This document shows positions 1 through 8,400 of a stretch of 18,838 nucleotides of DNA, one piece after another. Every line of letters starts with the position of its first letter. Position 1 is the first letter of the stretch. The DNA lies in contig CACZRY010000089.1 in assembly GCA_902783745.1 (NCBI GenBank), positions 1 to 18,838 on the forward strand, in the 5' to 3' direction. A program made the position numbers and the translations under genes. The stretch is from an uncultured Erysipelotrichaceae bacterium. Its GTDB lineage: Bacteria > Bacillota_I > Bacilli_A > Acholeplasmatales > Anaeroplasmataceae. The notes under the pieces are model-generated. The model did no database searches, was not told the DNA's origin, and saw only the letters and a list, made by a program, of their open reading frames with translations.

Positions 1-190
1 CTTCTGTAGTTGTAACACTAGTTGTTTCAGTTAATGTTGTTGTATCAACTACATTTGATGAAGTTGTTACATCTGATGTTTTAGTTGTTGTTACATCATT
101 TGAACCTGATGTTGTTGTACCACTCTTAGTACAAGAAGCTAAAGCTAATACACTTCCAGCTAAAGCAAATAAAATAATTTTCTTTTTCAT
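1..190 (-). CDS. Lipoprotein with Thr-rich linker, N-terminal part (runs off window)
   Basis: Only the first 63 codons are in the window. The protein starts MKKKIILFALAGSVLALASC: a short Lys-rich n-region, a hydrophobic core and a lipobox (LASC) that predicts lipidation at Cys20, so the mature protein should be anchored to the outer face of the membrane. After the Cys comes a Thr/Ser-rich, low-complexity linker (several TTT and TTS runs), typical of a flexible spacer before a folded extracellular domain that lies outside the window. The start at 190 is preceded by GA-rich ribosome-site sequence (AGGAAG/AGAGAA). It begins only 21 bp after the metH stop with no terminator between, so it may be co-transcribed with the methionine genes. 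A methionine or sulfur-compound binding protein is possible, but nothing visible in the sequence proves that. Confidence 0.85.
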   Translation of the reverse strand, partial: MKKKIILFALAGSVLALASCTKSGTTTSGSNDVTTTKTSDVTTSSNVVDTTTLTETTSVTTTE

Positions 191-211
191 AATAATTCTC
201 TTTTCTTCCTT

Positions 212-2578
212 TTAATACTTCTTAATAATTCCTTTTTCAATCAAATCCTCAATCATAGTAACAAGCTCTAAGGCATCATCACTATAATAATCAGCATTGA
301 TTTCTTTTGCGATATCCTTTGTTACAACAGCACCGCCAACAAATATCTTTGCCTTACATCCTATTTCTCTTAAAGCTTTTATAGTATTTTCCATTTCAAT
401 TACTGTTGTTGTCATTAAAGCGGATAATCCTATAACTATAGGATGATATTTATTATATGCATCTAAAACAGCTTCTATAGGTGTATCCTTACCTAAATCA
501 ATAACATTATAGCCATATGATTCTAATACAACCTTACAAATGTTTTTACCGATATCATGTACATCGCCTTTTACAGTGCACATAACTATATCGCCTTTAG
601 ATTTTGATTGATCCTTTGGAAATTTTTCTGATATTACACTAAATGCTAATTTTGCAGCCTCAGCAGATGCAATAAGCTGTGGTAGATATAACGTACCCTT
701 AGAATAGTCATCTCCAACTTTTCCTAAAGCCTTAATTAAAATATCATTAATAACATACATTGCATCATGCGATTCTAATTCTTTTAGTGTAAGATTCTTT
801 ATCTCATTTTTTAATCCACGACATACTGCGTCAAATAACGTTAATTCACCAATGTGTTGTTTTTCTTCTTTTGGGCCGTTTGATACAAAGGTGTTTTGAA
901 TAACAACGTTATTATATTTATTAATATATGTCATTGAACCTTCATCACGATTTAATAATACATTTGTTGCATCAATAGTACCCATCATTTCATTATCACT
1001 TGGATTCATAATAGGCATATTTAATCCAGCAAATATAGCCATAGCTAAGAAATTCTTATTAAGCATTCCTCTATTTGGTAATCCAAATGAAACATTTGAA
1101 ACACCAAGACATGTTTTAACACCTAAGCTTCTTACAAGAGTTAAACCTTTTAAGGTTTCTTGTACTAAAGGCTGTTCACTTGATGCAGTAAGTACTAATG
1201 TATCAATAATAATTCTTTCCTTTGGAATACCATATTCGCTTGCTCTTTTAATAATTCTTTTTGCAATTTCAAATCTTTCTTCTGCAGTTTTTGGTACACC
1301 ATGCTCATCAAGAGCAAGACCAACTACACAAGCACCATATTTTTTTGCAATAGGGAATACTCTATCCATAACAGCTTCCTCACCATTAACAGAGTTAATA
1401 ATAGGAATACCATTATAATATCTACATCCCATCTCTAATGCTTCTTTATTTGATGAATCAATTTGTAATGGAGCTTGGCAATATTCCTGAATCTTTGGTA
1501 CAACATTTTTCATGTTTGTAACCTCATCAGTCTTAGGTACACCTAAGTTTAAATCTAAAACCTTTGCGCCATTATCAACTTGCTTTATTGCTTCTTCAAC
1601 TAAATAATCGAAATTACCATTAATAATCATTTCCTTAAGCTTCTTTTTACCTGTTGGGTTTAATCTTTCACCACAACAAACAACGCCATCAATTTCAACT
1701 AATTCAGTTGATGAATTAACTAATGTCTTATATGGATTATTTTTCTTATTAATAGTATTTGTTCTATATTTAGCTAATAAATCAATAAATTCAGGTGTTG
1801 TACCACAGCATCCACCAACAATAGAAACACCTTCATTTACATATCTTCCCATTTGACGGAAGAATTCTTCTTTTTCCATTGCATAATAAGTTTTACCATT
1901 CTTAATTTGAGGTAAATCTCTATTAGGTTGAATTAATATTGGCTTATGACTACAATTAATCATACGTATGATAACATCACCTAATGCATCAGGACCAAGT
2001 CCACAGTTACATCCTAACGCATCAACACCTAAACCTTCTAATGTATTTACAACAATTTCAGGTGTAGAACCTGTTAAAGTTCTTCCTGTTTTATCAAAAG
2101 TCATTGTCGCAAAACAAGGCTTATCTGTGTTTTCCTTTACCGCAAGTATTGCAGCCTTTATCTCATATAAATCTGAAAATGTCTCAAGAATATATCCATC
2201 AACCTTATCTCTTGATAATAATACAACTTCCTTAAATGCTTCATATGCCTCATCAAATGTTAACATACCAATAGGCTTTAACATTTGACCTGTAGGACCA
2301 ATATCAAACATAACATTCTTTCCTGCAGCTAAAGCATTATCTATTGCGGCATCAATTACTTCTTTTAGGCTATATTTTCCATGATATTTTAATCTATTAA
2401 CACCAAATGTATTAGTAGTTATAAAATCCGCAGAACTATAAGCCTTATGAATTGCTTTGATATCTTCTTTTGCTTCAATATTTAAATCAGCACCCTTATT
2501 CATATCAAGGCCTCTTGCCTCAAGCTCAGAACCCATACCACCATCAAAAATAAGAATATTCTTATCTAGTTGTAGCAT
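212..2578 (-). CDS. metH: Cobalamin-dependent methionine synthase, catalytic subunit lacking the activation domain
   Basis: This cytosolic enzyme moves a methyl group from methyltetrahydrofolate via cobalamin to homocysteine, giving methionine. The domains read in order. Residues 1-275 are the homocysteine methyltransferase barrel, with zinc ligands C192 (GCNCGLGP) and C257-C258 (GGCCGTTP). Residues ~290-565 are the pterin-binding barrel (GERLNPTGKKK at ~303). Residues ~575-660 are the cobalamin cap. Residues ~662-788 are the Rossmann cobalamin domain with GDVHDIG, where H674 is the cobalt ligand. At 788 aa it is far shorter than the ~1230-aa enterobacterial MetH because the C-terminal SAM-binding reactivation domain is absent; the overlapping upstream gene supplies it. 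Thermotoga MetH has the same short architecture. Translation starts at 2578 behind an AAGGGA site, overlapping the upstream gene by 13 bp, which implies coupling. Confidence 0.97.
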   Translation of the reverse strand: MLQLDKNILIFDGGMGSELEARGLDMNKGADLNIEAKEDIKAIHKAYSSADFITTNTFGVNRLKYHGKYSLKEVIDAAIDNALAAGKNVMFDIGPTGQMLKPIGMLTFDEAYEAFKEVVLLSRDKVDGYILETFSDLYEIKAAILAVKENTDKPCFATMTFDKTGRTLTGSTPEIVVNTLEGLGVDALGCNCGLGPDALGDVIIRMINCSHKPILIQPNRDLPQIKNGKTYYAMEKEEFFRQMGRYVNEGVSIVGGCCGTTPEFIDLLAKYRTNTINKKNNPYKTLVNSSTELVEIDGVVCCGERLNPTGKKKLKEMIINGNFDYLVEEAIKQVDNGAKVLDLNLGVPKTDEVTNMKNVVPKIQEYCQAPLQIDSSNKEALEMGCRYYNGIPIINSVNGEEAVMDRVFPIAKKYGACVVGLALDEHGVPKTAEERFEIAKRIIKRASEYGIPKERIIIDTLVLTASSEQPLVQETLKGLTLVRSLGVKTCLGVSNVSFGLPNRGMLNKNFLAMAIFAGLNMPIMNPSDNEMMGTIDATNVLLNRDEGSMTYINKYNNVVIQNTFVSNGPKEEKQHIGELTLFDAVCRGLKNEIKNLTLKELESHDAMYVINDILIKALGKVGDDYSKGTLYLPQLIASAEAAKLAFSVISEKFPKDQSKSKGDIVMCTVKGDVHDIGKNICKVVLESYGYNVIDLGKDTPIEAVLDAYNKYHPIVIGLSALMTTTVIEMENTIKALREIGCKAKIFVGGAVVTKDIAKEINADYYSDDALELVTMIEDLIEKGIIKKY

Positions 2579-3180
2579 AATATTCCCTTCTTTCTATATT
2601 TACAATCTTTAATATTTATACATCCATTACAGCTTTTCTTTTCCCTAAATTTATTACCAACTATTCCAATCATGCTTTTTTGTGGGAGCATTATATTAGA
2701 ATCTAAAAGCACAATACCTATTTTTTCAGGTTCAATTATTTTTGCAATCTCTTTTAAATCCTCTGCCTTAGAACCACCATATCCTGGGCAAAAGCGATAA
2801 GTAGGATTATCATAAATAGTATGTTCGAAATTATCACTTAAGAATTCTAAATAAGCTGATGCACATGCATCAAATACAACCATATATTCCATATCAATTT
2901 TAGATAACATCTTTATTCTTCTTTCAACATTATATCCTAATGTCATTGCGCCAATTATATATTCAGTTGATGAAGATAAAAACTTTATATATGGTTCTTT
3001 ATTTAAGATAGGTATAAATTCACTAAATCTTTGATATTCATATTTAAATTGAGAAAGAACTTTAATTTCATCTAGTGCCTTATCAATTAAAGAATCAATT
3101 CTTAAATCATGTACACCCTTCCTATATCCTAAATAAAGATAACAATTTTCTTTTAAATTAGAATAATTTTTTAAACACAT
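2566..3180 (-). CDS. Stand-alone methionine synthase reactivation (activation-domain) subunit
   Basis: This 204-aa protein resembles the SAM-binding activation domain that forms the C-terminus of long MetH proteins. The diagnostic stretch is RFCPGYGG near residue 130, equivalent to the R-x-S-P-G-Y motif that binds S-adenosylmethionine. It is followed by a conserved LPQKSMIGIVG segment. The family role is reductive methylation of inactive cob(II)alamin, using SAM, to rescue MetH. The N-terminus (YLGYRKG) is also typical of the free-standing bacterial versions. The last 25 residues hold a Cys cluster, C-x2-C-x5-C-x8-C, absent from E. coli MetH; it may bind metal or an Fe-S cluster, which is inference. 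The gene overlaps metF by 23 bp and metH by 13 bp, so the three are translated as a unit. The start lies within the metF coding end and shows only a weak ribosome site. Confidence 0.88.
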   Translation of the reverse strand: MCLKNYSNLKENCYLYLGYRKGVHDLRIDSLIDKALDEIKVLSQFKYEYQRFSEFIPILNKEPYIKFLSSSTEYIIGAMTLGYNVERRIKMLSKIDMEYMVVFDACASAYLEFLSDNFEHTIYDNPTYRFCPGYGGSKAEDLKEIAKIIEPEKIGIVLLDSNIMLPQKSMIGIVGNKFREKKSCNGCINIKDCKYRKKGILCYN

Positions 3181-4027
3181 TTTCTAATCTTTGATAAATC
3201 TCTTTTGCAGTTTGTGCATTATTCATAACATAAATATGTACACCAGGAGCTCCTTTTGCAATTAAATCCTGGATTTGCGCAACCGCATAATTTAAGCCAA
3301 CCTCTCTAAATAAAGAAGGCTCATCCTTAAAGAATTCTAATTGATTTCTAAAACCTAGGGGAATTGTTGAACCACACATTTCTTGTGTTCTTTTAATACT
3401 CTTTGGATTAAGTAATGGCATAATACCAGGTATTATAGGAGACTTAATACCAATCTTTCTTGCCTCACTTACTAATCTATAATAATATTCATTATCATAA
3501 AAAATTTGTGTTACAAAGAATTTAGCACCTAAATCCTCTTTCATCTTCATATATTTTAAATCTGCATATAATGAATCTGCTTCCTTGTGTCCTTCAGGAT
3601 AACATGCTGCAGCAATATCTAAATCTCTATCATTTAAATATGAGATTAAATCTGTCGCATTCTTAAATTCCTTACAATATTCATCATTAAAATCAAGTGG
3701 CTTATCTCCTCTTAAGCATAAAATGTTTTCAACATCTTGCTTCTTTAAATTTACGATTATTTCATCAATTTCTTTATGTGTTGATGGACCACCTGTAATG
3801 TGTGCTAAAGGCTCAATACCTAATTTCTTTAAAAATCCTGCAATTTCAGCATTACTTTTTCTATTAGTACCACCTGCACCATAAGTAACAGATATAAAAT
3901 CTGGATTAAAGCTTTTTAATTCTTTTATTGTTGTAAAAAGCTTATCTATTTCTTCATCATATTTTTTTGGTGGAAACACCTCAAATGATAATGTTCTTTT
4001 ATTCTTTATAATTTCACTTATCTTCAT
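3158..4027 (-). CDS. metF: 5,10-methylenetetrahydrofolate reductase
   Basis: The 289-aa protein is a full-length flavin-dependent TIM-barrel enzyme. It reduces methylene-THF to methyl-THF, the methyl donor for MetH encoded downstream. Family motifs are in place: FEVFPPK near the N-terminus with the catalytic Glu, TYGAGG at ~49-54, LCLRGD near 103, ACYPEGH near 141, TQIFYD near 173 and PGIMPLLN near 200. The start is well supported by an AAGGTGA ribosome site 8 nt upstream (4036-4042). It is first in an operon metF - activation subunit - metH. A MET-box-like palindrome and a TATAAT -10 sit in the 109-bp gap before it. No SAM or cobalamin riboswitch is seen there, so control is probably through the adjacent LysR regulator. 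Confidence 0.97.
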   Translation of the reverse strand: MKISEIIKNKRTLSFEVFPPKKYDEEIDKLFTTIKELKSFNPDFISVTYGAGGTNRKSNAEIAGFLKKLGIEPLAHITGGPSTHKEIDEIIVNLKKQDVENILCLRGDKPLDFNDEYCKEFKNATDLISYLNDRDLDIAAACYPEGHKEADSLYADLKYMKMKEDLGAKFFVTQIFYDNEYYYRLVSEARKIGIKSPIIPGIMPLLNPKSIKRTQEMCGSTIPLGFRNQLEFFKDEPSLFREVGLNYAVAQIQDLIAKGAPGVHIYVMNNAQTAKEIYQRLENVFKKLF

Positions 4028-4035
4028 AAACTAAA

Positions 4036-4042
4036 TCACCTT
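4036..4042 (-). promoter_or_regulatory. Ribosome binding site of metF
   Basis: On the minus strand AAGGTGA lies 8 nt before the ATG at 4027, a good Shine-Dalgarno match that fixes the start of metF. Confidence 0.75.
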
Positions 4043-4067
4043 TTTATCATTAAAAATATATAATTTA

Positions 4068-4101
4068 ATTATATTACCTTTAGTTATAGTTTTAAAATAT
4101 G
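4068..4101 (-). promoter_or_regulatory. Predicted metF promoter with a degenerate MET-box over the -35
   Basis: On the minus strand a perfect TATAAT lies at 4068-4073. Seventeen bp upstream is a weak -35, TTTAAA (4091-4096). A degenerate copy of the MET-box, TATAGTTTTAAAATATG on the plus strand at 4085-4101, covers that weak -35 and matches 14 of 17 consensus positions by eye. A poor -35 with a regulator site over or next to it is the usual layout of a LysR-activated promoter. The motif reading is by eye and the start of transcription is not known. Confidence 0.55.
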
Positions 4102-4118
4102 TTTTGCATATTGTTTGC

Positions 4119-4135
4119 TATAGTTAAAAACTATA
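4119..4135. promoter_or_regulatory. MET-box, predicted operator of the LysR-type regulator
   Basis: The 17-bp sequence TATAGTTAAAAACTATA is a perfect inverted repeat with 7-bp arms and a 3-nt centre. It agrees with the MET-box reported for streptococcal methionine genes (TATAGTTTSAAACTATA, bound by the LysR-family regulator MtaR/MetR) except in the centre. It lies directly after the lysR stop codon and ~34 bp (centre to centre) from a degenerate copy at 4085-4101. It lacks GC and a following T-run, so it is unlikely to be a terminator. Confidence 0.7.
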
Positions 4136-4136
4136 T

Positions 4137-5030
4137 CTACTTTATATATTTTTTTAGAATATCTATATAATCTAAAGCCATTTCTGATAATATTATATTC
4201 TTATGAGTAATAACAATAATATCCATATAATCATTAACATCTAAAGGAATAGATATAATACCACTATTTAAGCTTTGATCTAATACACCAGATGAAATAG
4301 TATAGCCATTTAATCCTTGTACCATATTAAATAAGGTTGCACGATCACGTACCTTTATATTCTTATTCTTTCTTACATAAGATAATATTTCTTCTGAAAA
4401 ATAAAATGAATTATTATCTCCTTGTTCAAAAGATAAATATGGATAAGGTTCTAAATCCTTTAAAGTTACTTTATCACGTAGTGCTAAAGGATTAGATACT
4501 GATGTGAATATATGTGGTGTTGCACGAAATAAAACCTTATAGTCTAGATTTGCTTCTTCTATAAGCTTTAACATTACACCACGGTTATAATCATTTATAT
4601 ATAAAATACCAACCTCAGATTTTAATTTAGAAACATCATCAATAATTTCATGTGTTTCTGTTTCCCTTATTGAAAAATCATAATAATCATTTCCATATTT
4701 CTTAATTAAATCTATTAATGCGTTTACCGCAAAGCTATAGTGCTGTGTTGATAATGAGAATAAAATTTTAGATTTCTTATTCTTATATCTTTCATATAAC
4801 ATTTCTTCACTATTAAGAATCTGTCTTGCGTATCCTAAAAAAGCTTCTCCATCCTGAGATACTATGATACCTTTATTAGTTCTATTAAATATCTTAATAT
4901 TAAATTCATTTTCTAATTCTTTAATTTGATTAGTTAGTGAAGGCTGTGTTATAAAAAGCTTTTGTGCTGCCTTAGAAATAGAGCCTTCTTCTGCAACTGT
5001 AATTACATATTTAATTTGCTGCAAAGTCAT
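4137..5030 (-). CDS. LysR-type transcriptional regulator, probable methionine regulator (MtaR/MetR-like)
   Basis: The 297-aa protein has the standard LysR layout. An N-terminal winged helix-turn-helix covers residues ~1-60 (AEEGSISKAAQKLFITQPSLTNQIKELE in spirit: the helix pair with SQ/TQPSLT is visible), followed by a linker helix and a two-lobed effector-binding domain (~90-297). It lies upstream of metF in the same direction, with no terminator between. The palindrome after it matches the MET-box known for streptococcal LysR methionine regulators. From this I infer that it controls metF-metH, probably sensing a methionine or cysteine pathway intermediate such as homocysteine or O-acetylserine. 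The start at 5030 follows a GGGAGTG ribosome site. Another LysR subgroup (CysL/CmbR) cannot be excluded from sequence alone. Confidence 0.88.
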   Translation of the reverse strand: MTLQQIKYVITVAEEGSISKAAQKLFITQPSLTNQIKELENEFNIKIFNRTNKGIIVSQDGEAFLGYARQILNSEEMLYERYKNKKSKILFSLSTQHYSFAVNALIDLIKKYGNDYYDFSIRETETHEIIDDVSKLKSEVGILYINDYNRGVMLKLIEEANLDYKVLFRATPHIFTSVSNPLALRDKVTLKDLEPYPYLSFEQGDNNSFYFSEEILSYVRKNKNIKVRDRATLFNMVQGLNGYTISSGVLDQSLNSGIISIPLDVNDYMDIIVITHKNIILSEMALDYIDILKKYIK

Positions 5031-5049
5031 AAAATCACTCCCTTATAAA

Positions 5050-5080
5050 AACTATACTCATATTATAGCATTAAACTATA
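5050..5080 (-). promoter_or_regulatory. Predicted lysR promoter with MET-box half-sites
   Basis: On the minus strand TATAAT lies at 5062-5067; no good -35 is visible 17 bp upstream. Two copies of AACTATA, the half-site of the MET-box found before metF, flank the -10 at 5050-5056 and 5074-5080, 24 bp apart. This suggests that the regulator binds its own promoter. Confidence 0.5.
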
Positions 5081-5082
5081 AC

Positions 5083-5120
5083 AAAAATAAAGTAAAAGCC
5101 TAAGCCTTTACTTTATTTTT
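5083..5120 (-). terminator. Hairpin terminator after the SNF2 operon
   Basis: A 14-bp perfect stem pairs 5083-5096 with 5107-5120 and has a small inner GC pair around a CTAA loop. The distal arm on the minus strand ends in a T-rich run. The hairpin takes in the stop codon of the gene at 5108. It separates the SNF2 operon from lysR. Confidence 0.75.
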
Positions 5121-5497
5121 TCTACTGCTTTATCTATTAAATTAGAAATTACATCCATTTGATCAAGTACAATATCAATTTTTTCTTTATTTTCTTGATA
5201 AGATAGCTTCATCTTCTTTTTTCTTTTAAAAACACTTTTTTCAAGTAATGTTTCTAATGGTAAAGATTTATATATATCTATACTTTTTAGGGAAAAATCA
5301 ATTAAAGAATCTAAATATAATTCCTTATCATCCATAATATCTATAAATTTAATAAATTGATTACATGAATCAGCTAAAGTTTTAGATAGCTTTACTAAAT
5401 AATTATCACTATCTAAAGCTTTTTCGTATTCATCATGTATCTTATCTAATTCTTCTATATTCTTATAATAAGAATTAAGCTTTTCACTAAAATCCAT
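5108..5497 (-). CDS. Hypothetical helical protein, last gene of the SNF2 operon
   Basis: I do not recognise a family for this 129-aa protein. It has no signal peptide or membrane segment. The composition is rich in Lys, Glu, Asp, Leu and Ile, with few Gly or Pro, and heptad-like spacing suggests an almost all-helical, possibly coiled-coil, cytosolic protein. A basic patch, KRKKKMK, sits near residue 92 and could contact nucleic acid. Its start at 5497 lies 1 nt past the stop of the SNF2 ATPase gene (5499), so the two are very likely translated together and may work together. A hairpin terminator overlaps its stop. No cysteine pairs, catalytic motifs or repeats are evident. Confidence 0.75.
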   Translation of the reverse strand: MDFSEKLNSYYKNIEELDKIHDEYEKALDSDNYLVKLSKTLADSCNQFIKFIDIMDDKELYLDSLIDFSLKSIDIYKSLPLETLLEKSVFKRKKKMKLSYQENKEKIDIVLDQMDVISNLIDKAVEKIK

Positions 5498-5498
5498 A

Positions 5499-8400
5499 CT
5501 ATCTTAATATGAACCTCATATCATCTAAGCTAAATGATGTAATAGATGAATCATCATCACTTATTACCTTATCAATTACATCACGTTTTAAATTTTGAAG
5601 CTCAATTATCCTTTCTTCTATTGAATTTTCACAAACAAGCTTATAAACATTTACAGTACGCTCCTGTCCTATTCTATAGGCTCTATCTGTTGCTTGATTT
5701 TCTAAAGATAAATTCCACCATGGGTCTAAATGTATTACAGTATCTGCAGATGTTAAATTTAATCCTGTACCTCCTGCCTTAAGTGAAATCAAGAATACTT
5801 TATAATCATTTATAGAATTAAATTCATCTACATATTTCTTTCTATTATAAATATCTGTTTTACCTGTTAACATATGATACATTATCAAATTATCATCTAA
5901 ATATTTTTGGATTACCTTTAATCCTTCAACAAAACTTGAAAAAATTAATATCTTATGACCATCATTAATTTTTTCTTTAATCATGTCATATAACATATCA
6001 AGCTTACCTGAATCACTTGGGAAATTCGTTGTAAATAATTCTGGTGATATACAGATTTGTCTTAATCTAGTCAATAATGGTAATAAATCCATAACTCCAC
6101 CACCATTATCTAATGCTTCTTGTGCTTCAAGCTTATATGCGTCATAACATCTCTTTTGAGAATCTAACATAGGAACTGATATAATAGTTTCTATTTTATC
6201 AGGTAAATCATTTAATACATCCTTCTTACGACGTCTTAAAATGAATGGTGATACTGCCTTTCTTAACGCATCCATATTATTTTGGTATCTTGCCATAAAT
6301 TTAGTTAATTCAGGAAAATATCCAGGCATTAAGAAATCAAATATACTCCATAGGTCACCTATATTATTTTCTATAGGTGTACCTGTTAAGGCAAATCTAT
6401 AATTACCATCAAGCTCTTTTACTGATCTTGATTTTTGGGCAAATACATTTTTAATATATTGTGCTTCATCTATAATAATATAATTAAATTTCTTAGATTT
6501 ATATAATTCAATATCTAATCTTAATGAATCATAAGATGTTATATAAATAACCTTCTCATTAGATTTAATATCATCTATAATTTTAATTCTTTCCTTTTTA
6601 CTACCAAGAATAGGAATTGCTTTCATATTATTTGTGAATTTTAATATCTCAGATATCCAGTTAAATATTAAAGTCTTAGGACATATTACAATAGATGGCA
6701 TTGGTGTATCATCACTTGCAAATAATGTAATAACCTCTAAAGTCTTACCAAGACCCATATCATCAGCTAATATACCTGATAAATGATGACTTTTTAGGAT
6801 ATGCATAAAATTAAAGCCTTCAACTTGGTATTTTCTTAGGTTTGCGTTAATGTTTGGTAATTCTATATTCTTATCCTTAAATGATACAATATCAGAATGT
6901 ATTTCTTTTATATAATCATCAAGATTAATATTATTACTTAACGCATAAGCCTCAAGTGCCTTATAAACAGGTATTGTAACACTCTTGTAACAATCATTAA
7001 TATCAATACCTAAATCAGAAATATTTTGATATAAATCACTTGCATCACTATTATCTAAATCTATTATTTTATCATCACTTAATAAAACATATTTTTTCTT
7101 TTGTCTTATTGCCTTTAAAATCAAATAAAGCTCTTCTTTATCATATTCACTTTCTTCCATAAATGCTTCAAAACAGCTATTTTCGTATTTAACATTTATA
7201 GATAAATTAGAAATATTCATAAGCTTTTTATTTTGAATATCTTCTGATAAATAAACATTACATAATTCCTTTAAATGCTTAAAATCCATTTTTAAGAATC
7301 CTGTAACTAATTCACCATCATTAATTAATAATTCAAATGAATTAATACCATCTCTATTTGGTGTAAATCCTAATGACATTAAATATTCTAATAATGTAGA
7401 AACCTTAACTCTATCAACAGATGATATAGATGATAAATCATATATTTCCTTATCATCTTTAAATAATTGCAATTTAACAATTAATACATAATCCTTAGTT
7501 AAATCAAATCTTGCATCTATTCTTAAAATAGATATTTTAAAATTATTTTTAACATTTGATGAAATATCTATTTTATCACTATATCTTTTTAATACCTCTT
7601 CTGAGAATTTATCCTTAATAATAGATAAATCCATACCATTATTATTAATACCAAAATCAACTAAAGCTAAATCATCTCTTCCTAAATTAATCTTTTTAAT
7701 ATTATTTCCTTCTAAATAATAAATATTATTATGAAGCTTTAATGAATTATCCTTATTAATACTTGAATTAAGATGCATATTATCATCTATATTAAGCTTA
7801 ATATCATCAATATCATCTAATACATTATATTCTTTTTCTATCCCACTACCAAAAGAATCCTTATATTCTATTAATATAGAATAATTCTTGTATAAATCAA
7901 TTATTTTAGAAGCTAATGCGTTAGTAATAGGTATACTTCTTAGATTACCTGCATAATAAAACATAGTTAATAGTAAATCTAATAATTGTTGTGAAACAAA
8001 ATCAAAATTAGAAATCGTATGATTAAATTCAAGTTTCACTCCATATTTATAATTCTTTTCATTCTCAACATTATTTAAAAAATCAGGTATAGATTTAACA
8101 ATATAAAATTTATCAAAAGTACCTACTCTTAATTCTAGTGAAGTATTATATCTATTTAATACTTTAACAATACCAATTAAAGGTTTAATATGGATTTTTT
8201 CATTAGTAGATAAAATCTTTTTATCAATTTTATTTTCTAATTCTTTTATTGCGAGATTATATGCATCATATTTCTCTTTATTTATAGTTAGCATTAATAG
8301 TTCATTATTCTTTTTTAATTCTTCTTTAAAATCATATAAGTCTTCTATATTCTTTATAAAATATTTAAAGAAATTAGATGATGTATTTTTTATATATGGA

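Noticed and set aside
1..130. Repeat array or CRISPR at the left edge
   Set aside because: The GTTGTTG-like repetition is the reverse strand of Thr codons in the lipoprotein linker; there are no spacers or conserved repeats.
1968..2288. Plus-strand reading frame opposite metH
   Set aside because: It is the antisense shadow of a well-supported enzyme, without a ribosome site.
212..2578. MetH as a truncated pseudogene
   Set aside because: It ends cleanly after the cobalamin domain, all catalytic residues are present, and the missing domain is encoded by the overlapping upstream gene.
4119..4135. Palindrome as terminator of lysR
   Set aside because: The stem is almost all A-T and lacks a following T-run, and the sequence matches the MET-box better.
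4028..4136. SAM or cobalamin riboswitch before metF
   Set aside because: The 109-bp gap is too short and too AT-rich for the conserved cores. It holds MET-box palindromes and a promoter instead.
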